Positions 9,125 to 17,946 are shown, counted from the stretch's first letter. The stretch: DNA of 64,000 bases from Parasphingopyxis lamellibrachiae (GCF_003385775.1 NZ_QRDP01000004.1:1473763-1537762), one strand, 5' to 3'. The notes: a model not told the origin generated them from the letters alone. Translations and numbers: made by a program.

Positions 9125-9484
9125 CTAGGCCTCGAGCGGCTCCATGAAAGAGGCAGGCGGTACCCAGCTTTCCGGATAGTGCCGGTTGGCCCACGCGCAG
9201 ATCGCCAAAAGCACCGGATGCAGTTCGCTCCCCTTCTCGGTAAGGCGATAGGCGTAGCGGGTTGGCCGTTCCTGATAAGGTTTACGCTCGACAAGGCCGT
9301 TGGCAGTCATCGCTTCCAGTCGGCTGGCTAGGATATTGGTCGTTATCCGCTCCGGCGAGTCCAGAAATTCGGAATAGCGCGCCTTGCCGTTCAGCATGTC
9401 GCGGATCAGCACGAGCGTCCATTTGTCGCCGACCAGATCGAGTGTCGTGGCAATCGGGCAGCCAGAGCGGAAGATATCGGACAT
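9125..9484 (-). CDS. HxlR-family winged-helix regulator
   Basis: A 119-residue winged-helix DNA-binding protein. The conserved start GCPIATTLDLVGDKWTLVLI with Cys9, the recognition helix region and the RYAYRLTEKG wing are the HxlR signature. In several members (HypR, QorR, YodB) this cysteine senses quinones, aldehydes or disulfide stress. It is divergent from a GFA-family gene, and an inverted repeat lies just upstream of its start, so it probably represses itself and the GFA gene. Confidence 0.9.
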   Translation of the reverse strand: MSDIFRSGCPIATTLDLVGDKWTLVLIRDMLNGKARYSEFLDSPERITTNILASRLEAMTANGLVERKPYQERPTRYAYRLTEKGSELHPVLLAICAWANRHYPESWVPPASFMEPLEA

Positions 9485-9497
9485 CAGCTTTTCCTAG

Positions 9498-9525
9498 TGA
9501 CTTTTAAATTGCAAGTTACAAGTCA
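9498..9525. promoter_or_regulatory. Inverted repeat, likely HxlR operator
   Basis: TGACTT at 9498-9503 and AAGTCA at 9520-9525 are perfect inverted arms separated by sixteen A/T-rich bases. The repeat begins fourteen bases upstream of the HxlR start, between the two divergent genes, where autoregulatory HxlR sites usually lie. Confidence 0.5.
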
Positions 9526-9577
9526 TATGGATAGGATGCGCATAATATCCAGCGAATCGCAAGTAAGGGAGCATGAC

Positions 9578-10021
9578 ATGAGTGAGGGTTTTTCAGGTGG
9601 GTGTCTGTGCGGCGATGTCCGCTATGAAAGTGCCGCAGATCCCGTGATGACCGCGCACTGCCAATGCGTCGATTGTCGCAAGGCGAGCGGTACGGGCCAT
9701 GGCACTCATATAGTCCTGCCTGAACCCGCTTATCGACAGACCGGCGAAACGACGAGCTACGATCATCCCGCTGATAGCGGTAACATCGTCAGCCGTCATT
9801 TCTGCGCGCATTGTGGCTGCGCGATCCTGTCCACCAACAGTGCGATGCCGGGCATGGTGTTTGTGCGCGCCTCATCGCTTGACGATCCCGATATCGTCAG
9901 CCCGCAAATGGTCGTCTATGCGAGCCGAGGTGCGACCTGGGACCATATCGACCCGACCCTGCCGAGATTCGACACCATCCCCGAGGGCGGGCCGGAACAG
10001 GTAATCGCCGATGCCATGTAG
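9578..10021 (+). CDS. GFA-family (glutathione-dependent formaldehyde-activating-like) protein
   Basis: A 147-residue zinc protein of the GFA (CENP-V) family. The cysteine pattern is complete: CLC at 9-11, CQCVDC at 28-33 and CAHCGC at 76-81, which bind structural and glutathione-exchangeable zinc. Family members were proposed to condense formaldehyde with glutathione, but most have unknown substrates. The ATG at 9578 is chosen because AAGGGAG precedes it, not the upstream in-frame ATG at 9497. It is divergent from an HxlR regulator that may sense an aldehyde or another electrophile. Confidence 0.87.
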   Translation: MSEGFSGGCLCGDVRYESAADPVMTAHCQCVDCRKASGTGHGTHIVLPEPAYRQTGETTSYDHPADSGNIVSRHFCAHCGCAILSTNSAMPGMVFVRASSLDDPDIVSPQMVVYASRGATWDHIDPTLPRFDTIPEGGPEQVIADAM

Positions 10022-10029
10022 TTGCCACG

Positions 10030-10356
10030 ATGGCTTATGATCCGCATCTCGCCGACGAACTGGAAGCGGCATTCGCGGCCCGGCCCGATGTCGAGCGTAA
10101 GGCGATGTTCGGCGGCTATTGCTGGATGCTCAACGGCAATATGCTGTGCGGGGTCGAAGTCGGCCGCTTCATGTTCCGCGTCGGCAAGGATTTGCAGGCA
10201 GAGGCGCTCGAAAGGCCGGGCGCGGAACTGGTCAACTTCAACGGCCGCAAGATGGGCGGTATCATCTGGGTTGAGGAACATGCGGCGCGGGAAGCCGGAT
10301 TGGAGAACTGGATCGCGATGGCCGAACGGTTTGTCGGCAGCCTACCGCCCAAATAG
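10030..10356 (+). CDS. TfoX N-terminal-domain protein
   Basis: A 108-residue protein consisting only of the TfoX/Sxy N-terminal domain, recognised by RKAMFGGYCWMLNGNMLCGV and FRVGKDL. The C-terminal TfoX domain of competence regulators is absent, so it is not a full Sxy. Stand-alone domains of this type are common and functionally uncharacterised. It starts eight bases after the GFA gene on the same strand and is probably in one transcript with it. Confidence 0.85.
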   Translation: MAYDPHLADELEAAFAARPDVERKAMFGGYCWMLNGNMLCGVEVGRFMFRVGKDLQAEALERPGAELVNFNGRKMGGIIWVEEHAAREAGLENWIAMAERFVGSLPPK

Positions 10357-10370
10357 GCGGTCAATTAGCC

Positions 10371-10736
10371 TTATTCGGGCTCCAGTCCGAGCGCCGTTTC
10401 ATACTCGCCGCCCTTGAACCCGACGATCAGCGGGCCTTCGCTCTCTAGAACCGGCCGTTTGATCATTGAGGGATGCGTCTTCATCAGCGCCACCGCAATA
10501 TCCTCATCGACATCCGCCTTCATCTCGTCGGGCAAATCGCGAAAAGTCGTTCCGCGCTTGTTGAGCAACACTTCCCAGCCCACTTCGCTCATCCATTCGC
10601 GCAGCTTGGCCTCGTCGATGCCGGCTTTCTTATAGTCGTGAAAGGCGTAGTTGACGCCGCGGCGTTCGAGCCACTTCCGCGCCTTTTTGATGCTGTCGCA
10701 ATTGGGGATGCCATAGAGAGTCGGATCCATCGTCAT
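10371..10736 (-). CDS. ArsC/Spx-family reductase-like protein (YffB type)
   Basis: A 121-residue thioredoxin-fold protein. The motif [16 protein letters not shown] carries a single redox cysteine at residue 13, and the downstream IKRPVL motif contains the conserved Arg-Pro of the ArsC family. Related proteins reduce arsenate with glutathione or act as glutathione-dependent thiol reductases; the YffB branch is not clearly linked to arsenic. The start ATG overlaps the purT stop in an ATGA junction, so translation is coupled to purT. Confidence 0.85.
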   Translation of the reverse strand: MTMDPTLYGIPNCDSIKKARKWLERRGVNYAFHDYKKAGIDEAKLREWMSEVGWEVLLNKRGTTFRDLPDEMKADVDEDIAVALMKTHPSMIKRPVLESEGPLIVGFKGGEYETALGLEPE

Positions 10737-11929
10737 TCTTCCCTGTAAACAATGTTGATGTGCGCCGCCGCTTCCACAGCCACCGCGCATGCTTCTTCAA
10801 CCGTGCCGTCATCCAGGCGCGCCAAAGCGACGCCCATGCGTCGCCATGGCCGGGTGACCGGCTTGCCGAACAGTCGTACATCGATATGGCAGCCGTCGCC
10901 CCCCTTGCCCAGCGCGTCTTCCACACCTTCAATGGCAAAATCCTCCGCCTCGCGATCGGCTAGGATCACCGCACTGGCCGATGCGCCTTTCGTCGCAATA
11001 GGCGGGACGGGCAGACCGAGGATCGCCCGGGCATGGAGATCGAACTCGTTGAGATCCTGCGAAACAAGCGTGACCATCCCCGTGTCATGCGGACGGGGCG
11101 ACAATTCGGAGAAGATGACCGTATCGCCCTTCACGAAGAACTCGACGCCGAAAATGCCCCAGCCGCGCCCGTCCCCGCCCAGGGCTTCGACGACCTTCGC
11201 CGCCATGTCCTGCGCCGCGGCCAGCGCCTTTTCTGACATCGCCGCCGGCTGCCAGCTTTCGCGGTAGTCGCCGCGCTCCTGCCGATGGCCGATCGGCGGG
11301 CAGAAATGCACGCCATCCTTCGCGCGGACGGTGAGCAGCGTGATCTCATAATCGAAATCGACGAACGCCTCGGCGATCACGCGCTGCCGATCGCCCCGCA
11401 TGCCTTCCGCCGCATAGTCCCATGCCGCATCGACCTCACCCATGTCGCGCACCGTGCTCTGCCCCTTGCCCGAAGAGGACATGACCGGTTTCACGACGAG
11501 GGGCATGCCGACCGCCTGCGCCGCCGCATGCAATTCCTCGCGGCTCTCCGCATAGCGATAGGTGGAGGTTTTCAGCCCGAGTTCTTCGGATGCCAGATCG
11601 CGGATCGCATCGCGGTTCATCGTCATCTGCGCCGCCCTGGCCGAAGGCACGACACGAAATCCCTTCGCCTCATACTCGGCCAGCACCTCGGTCCGGATCG
11701 CCTCGATCTCGGGCACGATGAAATCGGGCGCGTGCCTTTCGATCACCGCACCCAGCGCCGCACCATCGAGCATCGGGAATATTTCGCGCTCGTCCGCCAC
11801 CTGCATCGCAGGCGCGTTATCGTAGGAATCGCAGGCGATCACATGGCAACCGAGCCGCTGGCAGGAAATCGCGAATTCCTTCCCGAGCTCGCCCGAACCG
11901 AGCAGCAGGATCCTGGCGGTCGGCGTCAT
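10733..11929 (-). CDS. purT: Formate-dependent GAR transformylase
   Basis: A 398-residue ATP-grasp enzyme that makes formylglycinamide ribotide from GAR, formate and ATP, the folate-independent alternative to PurN in purine synthesis. The N-terminal motif [11 protein letters not shown], the ATP-grasp region [14 protein letters not shown], the metal-binding [12 protein letters not shown] and the [12 protein letters not shown] signature are all seen. The ATG at 11929 directly follows the stop of the upstream 77-codon gene and has GAGAGGGA before it. The downstream ArsC-like gene is translationally coupled. Confidence 0.96.
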   Translation of the reverse strand: MTPTARILLLGSGELGKEFAISCQRLGCHVIACDSYDNAPAMQVADEREIFPMLDGAALGAVIERHAPDFIVPEIEAIRTEVLAEYEAKGFRVVPSARAAQMTMNRDAIRDLASEELGLKTSTYRYAESREELHAAAQAVGMPLVVKPVMSSSGKGQSTVRDMGEVDAAWDYAAEGMRGDRQRVIAEAFVDFDYEITLLTVRAKDGVHFCPPIGHRQERGDYRESWQPAAMSEKALAAAQDMAAKVVEALGGDGRGWGIFGVEFFVKGDTVIFSELSPRPHDTGMVTLVSQDLNEFDLHARAILGLPVPPIATKGASASAVILADREAEDFAIEGVEDALGKGGDGCHIDVRLFGKPVTRPWRRMGVALARLDDGTVEEACAVAVEAAAHINIVYREE

Positions 11930-11930
11930 C

Positions 11931-12164
11931 CTATTCCCTCTCGGCAAATTCGGAAACGATCCGCGAGCCGCAGTTCAGCAGTTCGCCCTTGGCATGTTCG
12001 GCGCAGGCCTGCTCCGCCTCCTCGACGGTCTGATAGGTTCCGAGCGTCTTCCAGCCCCAGAATCCCTTTCGTTGGGCCAGATACCATTCGGTCCAGGAGC
12101 GGCCGCGCGCCAGCGCCTGCCAGATCGATTTCGATTGATGGATGACCCGATATTTGACCTTCAT
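11931..12164 (-). CDS. Conserved-looking small protein of unknown function
   Basis: I do not recognise this 77-residue protein. It is basic and rich in tryptophan (five Trp, including [20 protein letters not shown] and GFWGWKTLG) and has a single Cys near the C-terminus. There is no signal peptide or membrane helix. Its stop touches the purT start, so it is probably translated from the same message as purT and the ArsC-like gene. The frame has normal codon use and a plausible start, which argues for a real gene. Confidence 0.6.
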   Translation of the reverse strand: MKVKYRVIHQSKSIWQALARGRSWTEWYLAQRKGFWGWKTLGTYQTVEEAEQACAEHAKGELLNCGSRIVSEFAERE

Positions 12165-12235
12165 GGCCGCTGGTTACGCCTCTGCCGGTATCGCCTCAAG
12201 CCCCGATGGCGCCGAAACGAAAACCGGGCGGTCCG

Positions 12236-12955
12236 TCAGCTGTGCCGGCGCTCTTCCTTCAGAAGCCAGGCAAAGGCCTGACGAAGAAAGGCCGTTCCGT
12301 CATCGCGCACGATCTCGCCATGCGCCATCACGACATTGCGGGGCCCGATTGCGATGAGGTCGCGCAGTTTCGCCCGCGCCGTCTCCCGATTGCGGAAGGT
12401 TGCCCGCAGTTCCAGCGGAGCATAGCCCTTCCCTTCGACGATCGACCAGAGCCGCGCGATCGGCCGCTGCCACCAGGACCAGTGCTTTTCGAGAAAGGCC
12501 TCGCTGAAATTCTCGGAAAGGTCGGCGAAGATCACGGTCGCGGAGGAGCGGTGGTAAAAAACAGTCTCTTCCAGAAAGGAGGAATTGGCAAAGTGATACT
12601 GGTCGATCTGGCCCGCCCATACATCCGGCGGGTCGTCGTCCAGCGCGCCGGCAAATGTCAGATCCTGCCGTTTCCCGATGGTCTCTTCGGGGCCCCAAAG
12701 CGCGGCATCGGGATAGGCCTCCTTCCACTCGGGCAGGAAGAGATGATGGAGCTTGTTGGGGCTGACGAGATGGCGCACCGGGCCTAGCCGGTCTACGCTT
12801 TCGGCGAGTTCGTCCGTCAGCGCAACGGGCGACCAAATCCACAGACCGCCATTCTCCAGCCGGACGACGACCATGCGCGTGGGATAGGCGAACCCGAAGA
12901 AATTGACGATTCCGCCTTCCGCGACCCAGATATCCGGCCCCAGCGGCTCCAGCAT
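12236..12955 (-). CDS. DUF4336 (metallo-beta-lactamase-like) protein
   Basis: A 239-residue protein of the DUF4336 family, seen in the ordered motifs DIWVAEGGIVNFFGFAYPTR, HLVSPNKLHHLFLPEW, ALWGPEETIGKR and VVMAHGEIVRDDG. The fold resembles a metallo-beta-lactamase, with His residues in HHLF and a later HGE that may bind metal. No activity is established for the family. The start at 12955 is preferred to longer possibilities because the conserved MLEPLG start follows a GGGAG site. It lies 35 bases after the GNAT gene on the same strand. Confidence 0.8.
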   Translation of the reverse strand: MLEPLGPDIWVAEGGIVNFFGFAYPTRMVVVRLENGGLWIWSPVALTDELAESVDRLGPVRHLVSPNKLHHLFLPEWKEAYPDAALWGPEETIGKRQDLTFAGALDDDPPDVWAGQIDQYHFANSSFLEETVFYHRSSATVIFADLSENFSEAFLEKHWSWWQRPIARLWSIVEGKGYAPLELRATFRNRETARAKLRDLIAIGPRNVVMAHGEIVRDDGTAFLRQAFAWLLKEERRHS

Positions 12956-12990
12956 CTCCTGTCTCCCTTCTATCGCCCCCGGCTCCGGAA

Positions 12991-13428
12991 TCAGCCCTTC
13001 CGGTCGAACCGGCGGCCGAGCGTTACCACGTCCTGCCGCGCCAGCCCAAGCGCCTCGTAAAAGGTGATCACATCCGCATTGTCGCTGCGCACCATCAGCT
13101 GGATCTTCGGCGCGCCGCGCGCACGCAACCAGGCTTCGGCCGCCGCCATCATCCGCTTGCCCAGCCCTTTTCGGCGATGATCGGGATGGACAGCGAGATA
13201 ATAGACCCAGCCGCGATGCCCGTCGAAACCAGTCATCACGGTTGCGATCAGGGTCGCGGCTTCGTGGAGGAGGAGAATGTCGGACGTGGAGTTTTCGACC
13301 GCCTGCCGGAAATCGGCCACCGGATCGTTCCACGGCCGCGTCAGACCGCTGGCGCGCCACAGGGCAATAACGGCATCCCGGTCGCTATCCTGCGCGGCGG
13401 CGATATCCGTCTCATCAATGGCCGTCAT
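12991..13428 (-). CDS. GNAT-family acetyltransferase (YpeA type)
   Basis: A 145-residue GCN5-related N-acetyltransferase. The acetyl-CoA-binding motif A is clear as VHPDHRRKGLGKRMMAAAE, and the C-terminal IQLMVRSDNADVITFYEALG motif is typical of YpeA-like enzymes. These acetylate amines of small molecules or proteins; the acceptor is unknown. Its start overlaps the end of the upstream endonuclease III-like gene by fourteen bases. Confidence 0.88.
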   Translation of the reverse strand: MTAIDETDIAAAQDSDRDAVIALWRASGLTRPWNDPVADFRQAVENSTSDILLLHEAATLIATVMTGFDGHRGWVYYLAVHPDHRRKGLGKRMMAAAEAWLRARGAPKIQLMVRSDNADVITFYEALGLARQDVVTLGRRFDRKG

Positions 13429-14128
13429 CCTCTACCCTCCCCGTCCGGCACTCTGGCCGCGCAGGCCATGCCGCGCAATGCCGCTCCTGCGGGCGGCAGA
13501 AGCGCTGGCCGACGCGCTTCACGAGCAGATGATGCTCGTCGACATGCTCGGGGGTCCACGTCTCGGGCAGGATCGGCATCAGCGTGTCATACGCCTTCGC
13601 GGTATCGGCCTTGGCCGGCACGAGCCCCATGCGCTGGATCACGCGGCGGTGGTTGGTGTCGATAACGAGCGCGGCGCGCTTGAACGTGCTCGCATTCATC
13701 ACACCGGCGCTCACCTTTCGCGCGACGCCCGGCAGACTTTCGAGCCAGTCCATCGCCTCTTCGGTGGGCAGATTGTGCAGATGATCGAGCGTGACCGCCC
13801 CGCGCCGCTCGACAATCTCCATGAGACACGCCTTGAGCCGCTCCGCCATCAGCTCGGGAAAGGTCGCGGTTTGAAGAAAGCGCAACAGCTCCGCCTCCGA
13901 CGCCGCCGCGACCGCCTCCCAGGAGCTGAAATGCGCCAGCAGCTGGTCGGCCGAGCGGTTCGAATGGATCGTCTTCGTCCGCGCCCCGATCACGCCCTGC
14001 ACCAGCACCCAGACCGGATCCCGGCGCTTCTCGGGTGGGCGGATCACCCGGCCGAAATGGGCGATCAACAGGTCATGCGTACGCTGGAGCGTTTCGGTGC
14101 GCGGGTCCGGGCCGAGGGGGAGTTGCAT
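13415..14128 (-). CDS. Endonuclease III-like HhH-GPD DNA glycosylase with altered Fe-S loop
   Basis: A 237-residue protein with the helix-hairpin-helix (LESLPGVARKVSAGVMN) and the VIDTNHRRV segment carrying the catalytic Asp of the HhH-GPD superfamily. It should excise oxidised or alkylated bases; the Lys after GVAR may give lyase activity. In Nth the C-terminal [4Fe-4S] loop is Cys-x6-Cys-x2-Cys-x5-Cys. Here the loop reads CRPQERHC then AAWPARPEC, so the third position is Trp (codon TGG) and only three ligands remain. The frame is intact around it. It may therefore bind an incomplete cluster or none. Confidence 0.82.
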   Translation of the reverse strand: MQLPLGPDPRTETLQRTHDLLIAHFGRVIRPPEKRRDPVWVLVQGVIGARTKTIHSNRSADQLLAHFSSWEAVAAASEAELLRFLQTATFPELMAERLKACLMEIVERRGAVTLDHLHNLPTEEAMDWLESLPGVARKVSAGVMNASTFKRAALVIDTNHRRVIQRMGLVPAKADTAKAYDTLMPILPETWTPEHVDEHHLLVKRVGQRFCRPQERHCAAWPARPECRTGRVEDDGH

Positions 14129-14150
14129 GGCTACTCGAAGTTAAATCTCG

Positions 14151-15104
14151 TTATTCATGTCGCGGCGGGCCGATAATGGACTCAAGACGTCGCGAAATAT
14201 CGTGGAACCTCGCTTCGACAGATTTTTCTGAGCAAACGAAAAACTCACCGCCGACGCTGCTAAACTCCTTCTTGAAAAGGGATTTCAGATCTGACTCTGC
14301 ATTGTCCGCATCATTAGAGGACTCAAATTTTCGCGATGATTGGATGACTCTCCAACGGCTGCCGCAAGCTGGCGGAAAACCTGAATTCAGCTCTTTGCAA
14401 CGGCGCTCAAGATGAGAAGTTCGGCCAACTTTATATAAGCCCTTGCCGACATACTCATGTGCGCGTCCGCCCATGAAAGAAGACAAATCTCCATCGAACT
14501 TCATCAGATAAAGAAAGCTACCCTTATCTTCGGTTTCGAATTCTCGCTTCCCAAAGCTTGGCTTCGGTCCTTTTGTTGGTTGCCAATGCTCTTCGAACGG
14601 TTGAAAACTTTGATTGCCTTCAGCCAACGGCGTCATCCCGTAAACTGAAAGTTGACGAGTTGGCCAGCTCATAACGTTTTTTGCTTCCCGTTCGGTCACT
14701 AAGACCCCGTAGGAACCAAGGACTCTGGCATTTTTATGAGTGTAAGTATCAGGAAATAAATCGGAAACACCGACCTTCTGCCGAAATTGCCATGCTCGGA
14801 CTACCGGCACGGCATACGTCCACCGATCTGTCCAACCATTCACTTCTTTGCGATGCTTCCCGGTCTCGGACATCCGGTCCACATCCTTTATCGGTTCTGG
14901 AACGATTTCCAGAATACCGAGAACCTGTCGACGTTCCTCTGCAGCGGTCAGCTCGCTATCCGCGCCATATATCAAAATAAGATCGCCGGGTTCGTAGTTC
15001 TCAAGCAGACGCGTACGACCGCCCTCGTTAGTGAAGCCGAGGTAACCTTCATTATCGGGATCAAATCCCCAAAAAGCTTTAAGCCAAAAACGAGGCTGGC
15101 TCAC
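14151..15104 (-). CDS. PUA/EVE-like domain fused to T5orf172/MUG113-type GIY-YIG nuclease domain
   Basis: A 317-residue two-domain protein. Residues 1-160 ([20 protein letters not shown], then [12 protein letters not shown] and later [20 protein letters not shown]) resemble a PUA-superfamily/EVE-type fold, a group known to read modified bases; this part is tentative. Residues 195-292 match the T5orf172/MUG113 branch of GIY-YIG nucleases: LYL (Tyr199), LYKVGRT (Tyr224), Arg234/235, NAES (Glu270) and GGEFFVC, so the catalytic set looks intact. The start GTG overlaps the guaA stop as GTGA. Base composition is visibly richer in A/T than all neighbours, suggesting transfer. A modified-DNA restriction role is inferred. 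No methylase or integrase is adjacent. Confidence 0.7.
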   Translation of the reverse strand: MSQPRFWLKAFWGFDPDNEGYLGFTNEGGRTRLLENYEPGDLILIYGADSELTAAEERRQVLGILEIVPEPIKDVDRMSETGKHRKEVNGWTDRWTYAVPVVRAWQFRQKVGVSDLFPDTYTHKNARVLGSYGVLVTEREAKNVMSWPTRQLSVYGMTPLAEGNQSFQPFEEHWQPTKGPKPSFGKREFETEDKGSFLYLMKFDGDLSSFMGGRAHEYVGKGLYKVGRTSHLERRCKELNSGFPPACGSRWRVIQSSRKFESSNDADNAESDLKSLFKKEFSSVGGEFFVCSEKSVEARFHDISRRLESIIGPPRHE

Positions 15105-16669
15105 TCCCACTCAATCGTACCCGGCGGCTTCGACGTATAATCATACACCACCCGGTTGATGCCCTTCACCTCGTTGACGATCCGCGTCGCCACGCGGGTC
15201 AGGAAGCTCGCGTCGAAGGGATAGACGTCGGCGGTCATGCCGTCGGTCGAGGTCACGGCGCGCAGGCCGCACACATTATCGTAGGTCCGCCCGTCGCCCA
15301 TCACGCCGACGGTTTTCACCGGGAGCAGCACGGCAAAGGCCTGCCAGATCGCGTCGTAGAGCCCGGCGTTGCGGATTTCCTCGAGATAGATCGCATCGGC
15401 TTTGCGGAGAATGTCGCAGCGCTCCTTGGTCACCTCGCCCGGGATGCGGATCGCAAGGCCGGGGCCCGGGAACGGATGGCGGCCGACGAACGCGTCGGGC
15501 AGGCCGAGTTCGCGCCCGAGTTCGCGGACCTCATCCTTGAAGAGCTCGCGCAGCGGCTCGACCAGTTGCATGTTCATGCGTTCCGGAAGCCCGCCGACAT
15601 TGTGGTGCGATTTGATGGTCACGCTGGGGCCGCCCGTGAAACTGACGCTCTCGATCACGTCCGGATAAAGTGTACCCTGGGCCAAGAAATCCGCCCCGCC
15701 CACTTCCTTGGCCTCTTCCTCGAACACGTCGATAAAGGTCTTGCCGATAAATTTGCGCTTCAGCTCGGGGTCGGTGACCCCTGCCAGCCCGGAGAGGAAC
15801 ATCTCCTCCACATCGCGGTGGACGAGCGGCATGTGATAATGCCCCCGGAAAAGGGACACGACCTGATCGGCCTCGCCCTGCCGCATGAGGCCATGGTCGA
15901 CGAACACGCAGGTCAGCTGGTCGCCGATCGCTTCGTGGATCAGCACAGCGGCGACAGCGCTGTCGACGCCGCCCGATAACCCGCAAATAACCTTGCCGTC
16001 GCCTACCTGTTCGCGGATTTCGGCGATCTTGGCGGCCTTGAACTCCGCCATCGTCCAGTCGCCGGCACAGCCGCAGACATGGCGGACGAAATTGGCGATC
16101 ATCTTTGCGCCATCCGGTGTGTGCACGACCTCGGGATGGAACTGGGTGCCGTAATAGCGCCGGGCATCGTCTGCAATCAGCGCGAAAGGCGCGCCTTCGG
16201 TGGTTGCCACGATCCGGAAGCCTTCGGCAAACTGGGTCACCTTGTCGCCATGGCTCATCCAGACCTGGTGTCGCTCCCCGGTTTCCCAAAGCCCGTCGAA
16301 CAGCACGCAATCGTCGGAAATCTCGATAAAGGCGCGGCCGAATTCGCCGCTTTCGCCGGCTTCCACCTTCCCGCCAAGCTGTTCGGTCATGACCTGCTGG
16401 CCGTAGCAGATGCCGAGGATCGGCAGGCCGCTCTCAAAGATCACATCGGGCGCGCGCGGGCTATCCGCATCGGGCACGGATGCCGGGCTGCCGGACAGGA
16501 TAACGCCCTTGGGCTGCATGCGCGCAAAAGCTTCTTCGGCCGCGTTGAAGGGGGCGATTTCGGAGTAAACACCCGCTTCGCGCACGCGGCGTGCGATCAG
16601 CTGCGTCACCTGGCTGCCAAAGTCGACGATCAGGATCGATTCGCCGTGAAAAGAGGTCTGAATTGTCAT
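15101..16669 (-). CDS. guaA: GMP synthase (glutamine-hydrolysing)
   Basis: A 522-residue enzyme converting XMP to GMP. The class I glutaminase domain has GICYGQQ with nucleophile Cys88 and the catalytic HPE motif; the synthetase half begins with the PP-loop [13 protein letters not shown] and ends with the conserved PPGTIEWE terminus. The start at 16669 is chosen over 16720 because the family begins just before [11 protein letters not shown]. The intact 3' end, immediately followed by a foreign-looking gene, fits the known use of guaA 3' ends as island insertion sites. It is divergent from the chemoreceptor-like gene. Confidence 0.97.
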   Translation of the reverse strand: MTIQTSFHGESILIVDFGSQVTQLIARRVREAGVYSEIAPFNAAEEAFARMQPKGVILSGSPASVPDADSPRAPDVIFESGLPILGICYGQQVMTEQLGGKVEAGESGEFGRAFIEISDDCVLFDGLWETGERHQVWMSHGDKVTQFAEGFRIVATTEGAPFALIADDARRYYGTQFHPEVVHTPDGAKMIANFVRHVCGCAGDWTMAEFKAAKIAEIREQVGDGKVICGLSGGVDSAVAAVLIHEAIGDQLTCVFVDHGLMRQGEADQVVSLFRGHYHMPLVHRDVEEMFLSGLAGVTDPELKRKFIGKTFIDVFEEEAKEVGGADFLAQGTLYPDVIESVSFTGGPSVTIKSHHNVGGLPERMNMQLVEPLRELFKDEVRELGRELGLPDAFVGRHPFPGPGLAIRIPGEVTKERCDILRKADAIYLEEIRNAGLYDAIWQAFAVLLPVKTVGVMGDGRTYDNVCGLRAVTSTDGMTADVYPFDASFLTRVATRIVNEVKGINRVVYDYTSKPPGTIEWE

Positions 16670-16724
16670 GACAGGGCAATAGATTTGCAGGCCGGGCCTG
16701 TCCAGCAATCGGGCGCGCACATGG

Positions 16725-16739
16725 TTAACCGGTCATTAG
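16725..16739. promoter_or_regulatory. CtrA-like half-degenerate box upstream of chemoreceptor-like gene
   Basis: TTAA at 16725-16728, seven bases, then TTAG at 16736-16739 match the CtrA consensus TTAA-N7-TTAA with one change. The site is 44 bases before the start of the chemoreceptor-like gene. CtrA controls motility and chemotaxis genes in sphingomonads, so the context fits, but the match is by eye. Confidence 0.35.
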
Positions 16740-16783
16740 CCTTTGGCAACTAGAAGGATCCGGTCGACTTTGATGGAGCTTCC

Positions 16784-17881
16784 ATGCCGAGACGTATCAA
16801 GGCCCTGCTCGACCTGCTCGAGGATGAAACTGGCCGCTATGCCGCCGCCAGCGATGCTATCGCCCAGCAAACCAAGATGCTCGCGCTCAACGCCACGATC
16901 GAAGCCGCGCGCTCGGGTGAAGCCGGGCGCGGCTTCGCGATCGTCGCCCAGGAGGTGAAGTCGCTTGCCACCAGCGCCTCGAATGCGGCCAGCGATTTTA
17001 GGCAAACGATTATCGACCGGCTTTCCCGAAGCACCGATATCGTCGACGAGCTGGTCGACGAACTGGAAGGTGCCCGGCTTGCCGACCTCGCCCATGCGTT
17101 CAACGACCTGGCCCTGCGCGGTATTTCCGAGCGCAGCATAGATTTACGAATACTCGCCACCGAGCCCAGCATCCGATCTTTTCTGCAGGATCTGGCAGAT
17201 GTGGAAAAAAAGGCTGCCGCGCGCGAACGGCTGCGCATGCAATTCGCCTTCTCCGATTTCTACCGCAACGCCTTTCTCGTTTCGACGGACGGCACGATCC
17301 AGCTGAGCATCGAGGAAAACCCCACATTCATGGCCTTCAACCTGAAGGGACAGCCGCAATTCGAACGCGCCATTCATACCGCCAGCGCCGATCAGTGGTC
17401 GGCCGATGAAATCTGGCTCAATCCGCAGGGCAATGACCGGCCATGCGTATTTTTCGTTTGCGGCGTTCGCGAACACGGCCTGGAAGGCGGCGATGTTATC
17501 GGCGCGCTCTACCTCGAATATGATTGGGGTCGGTACGCCAATTCGCTCGTCGCCGTTCAGGGCATGCTGCACCAGAATAACCGCAAAGGTGATCGCTTCC
17601 TCCTGCTCGACAAGGATGACAATATCGTCGGCAGTTCGGCTGGAGACAGTTTTGGCACCCATTATCCGTTGCAGAAGTCCGGTGAGAAACGGGGCTCCTA
17701 TACCCTGGGCCAGAAGAGCATCTCCTTCGCCAGGGGCGAAATCGAAAACGGCTTTGGCGGCCTGGAGCTGTGCAGCGTGATCGAGCGGGAAATGCGCAGT
17801 CCGGAGGAATTGCTGGCTGTTCTGGGCCTGGGCGATGAAAGCGACCGGCCGGACGGCGCGGCCCGGGACAAGGCCGCCTGA
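16784..17881 (+). CDS. Soluble chemoreceptor-like protein with N-terminal MCP tip and C-terminal sensor-like domain
   Basis: A 365-residue protein without a transmembrane helix. Residues 20-70 contain the methyl-accepting chemotaxis hairpin tip ([19 protein letters not shown], then AQEVKSLA), the part that contacts CheA and CheW. Only about 90 residues of the signalling coiled coil are present, against roughly 250 in a full receptor. The remaining 270 residues resemble a Cache/PAS-type sensor ([36 protein letters not shown]). The order, signalling part first and sensor last, is opposite to ordinary receptors. A ribosome-binding GGAG precedes the ATG at 16784. The ligand is unknown. Confidence 0.75.
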   Translation: MPRRIKALLDLLEDETGRYAAASDAIAQQTKMLALNATIEAARSGEAGRGFAIVAQEVKSLATSASNAASDFRQTIIDRLSRSTDIVDELVDELEGARLADLAHAFNDLALRGISERSIDLRILATEPSIRSFLQDLADVEKKAAARERLRMQFAFSDFYRNAFLVSTDGTIQLSIEENPTFMAFNLKGQPQFERAIHTASADQWSADEIWLNPQGNDRPCVFFVCGVREHGLEGGDVIGALYLEYDWGRYANSLVAVQGMLHQNNRKGDRFLLLDKDDNIVGSSAGDSFGTHYPLQKSGEKRGSYTLGQKSISFARGEIENGFGGLELCSVIEREMRSPEELLAVLGLGDESDRPDGAARDKAA

Positions 17882-17891
17882 CGGGCATGAA

Positions 17892-17927
17892 AAAGGGCGC
17901 GAAACCCATGCCGATTCCGCACCCTTT
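17892..17927. terminator. Bidirectional terminator between convergent genes
   Basis: AAAGGGCGCG at 17892-17901 pairs with CGCACCCTTT at 17918-17927 over ten positions with one wobble, around a 16-base loop. T-rich sequence follows on both strands, so it can end the chemoreceptor-like transcript and the convergent secreted-protein transcript. Confidence 0.7.
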
Positions 17928-17946
17928 CTTCTAGCGACGGCCTTTC

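Noticed and set aside
13950-13975. GGTTCGAAT, which resembles a tRNA T-loop
   Set aside because: It is inside the endonuclease III-like gene and no acceptor or anticodon stem can be formed around it. No tRNA was found anywhere in the window.
16784-17881. The chemoreceptor-like gene as a pseudogene fragment
   Set aside because: It has its own ribosome-binding site, an intact 365-codon frame, a plausible promoter site and a terminator, so it is more likely a real small protein than debris.
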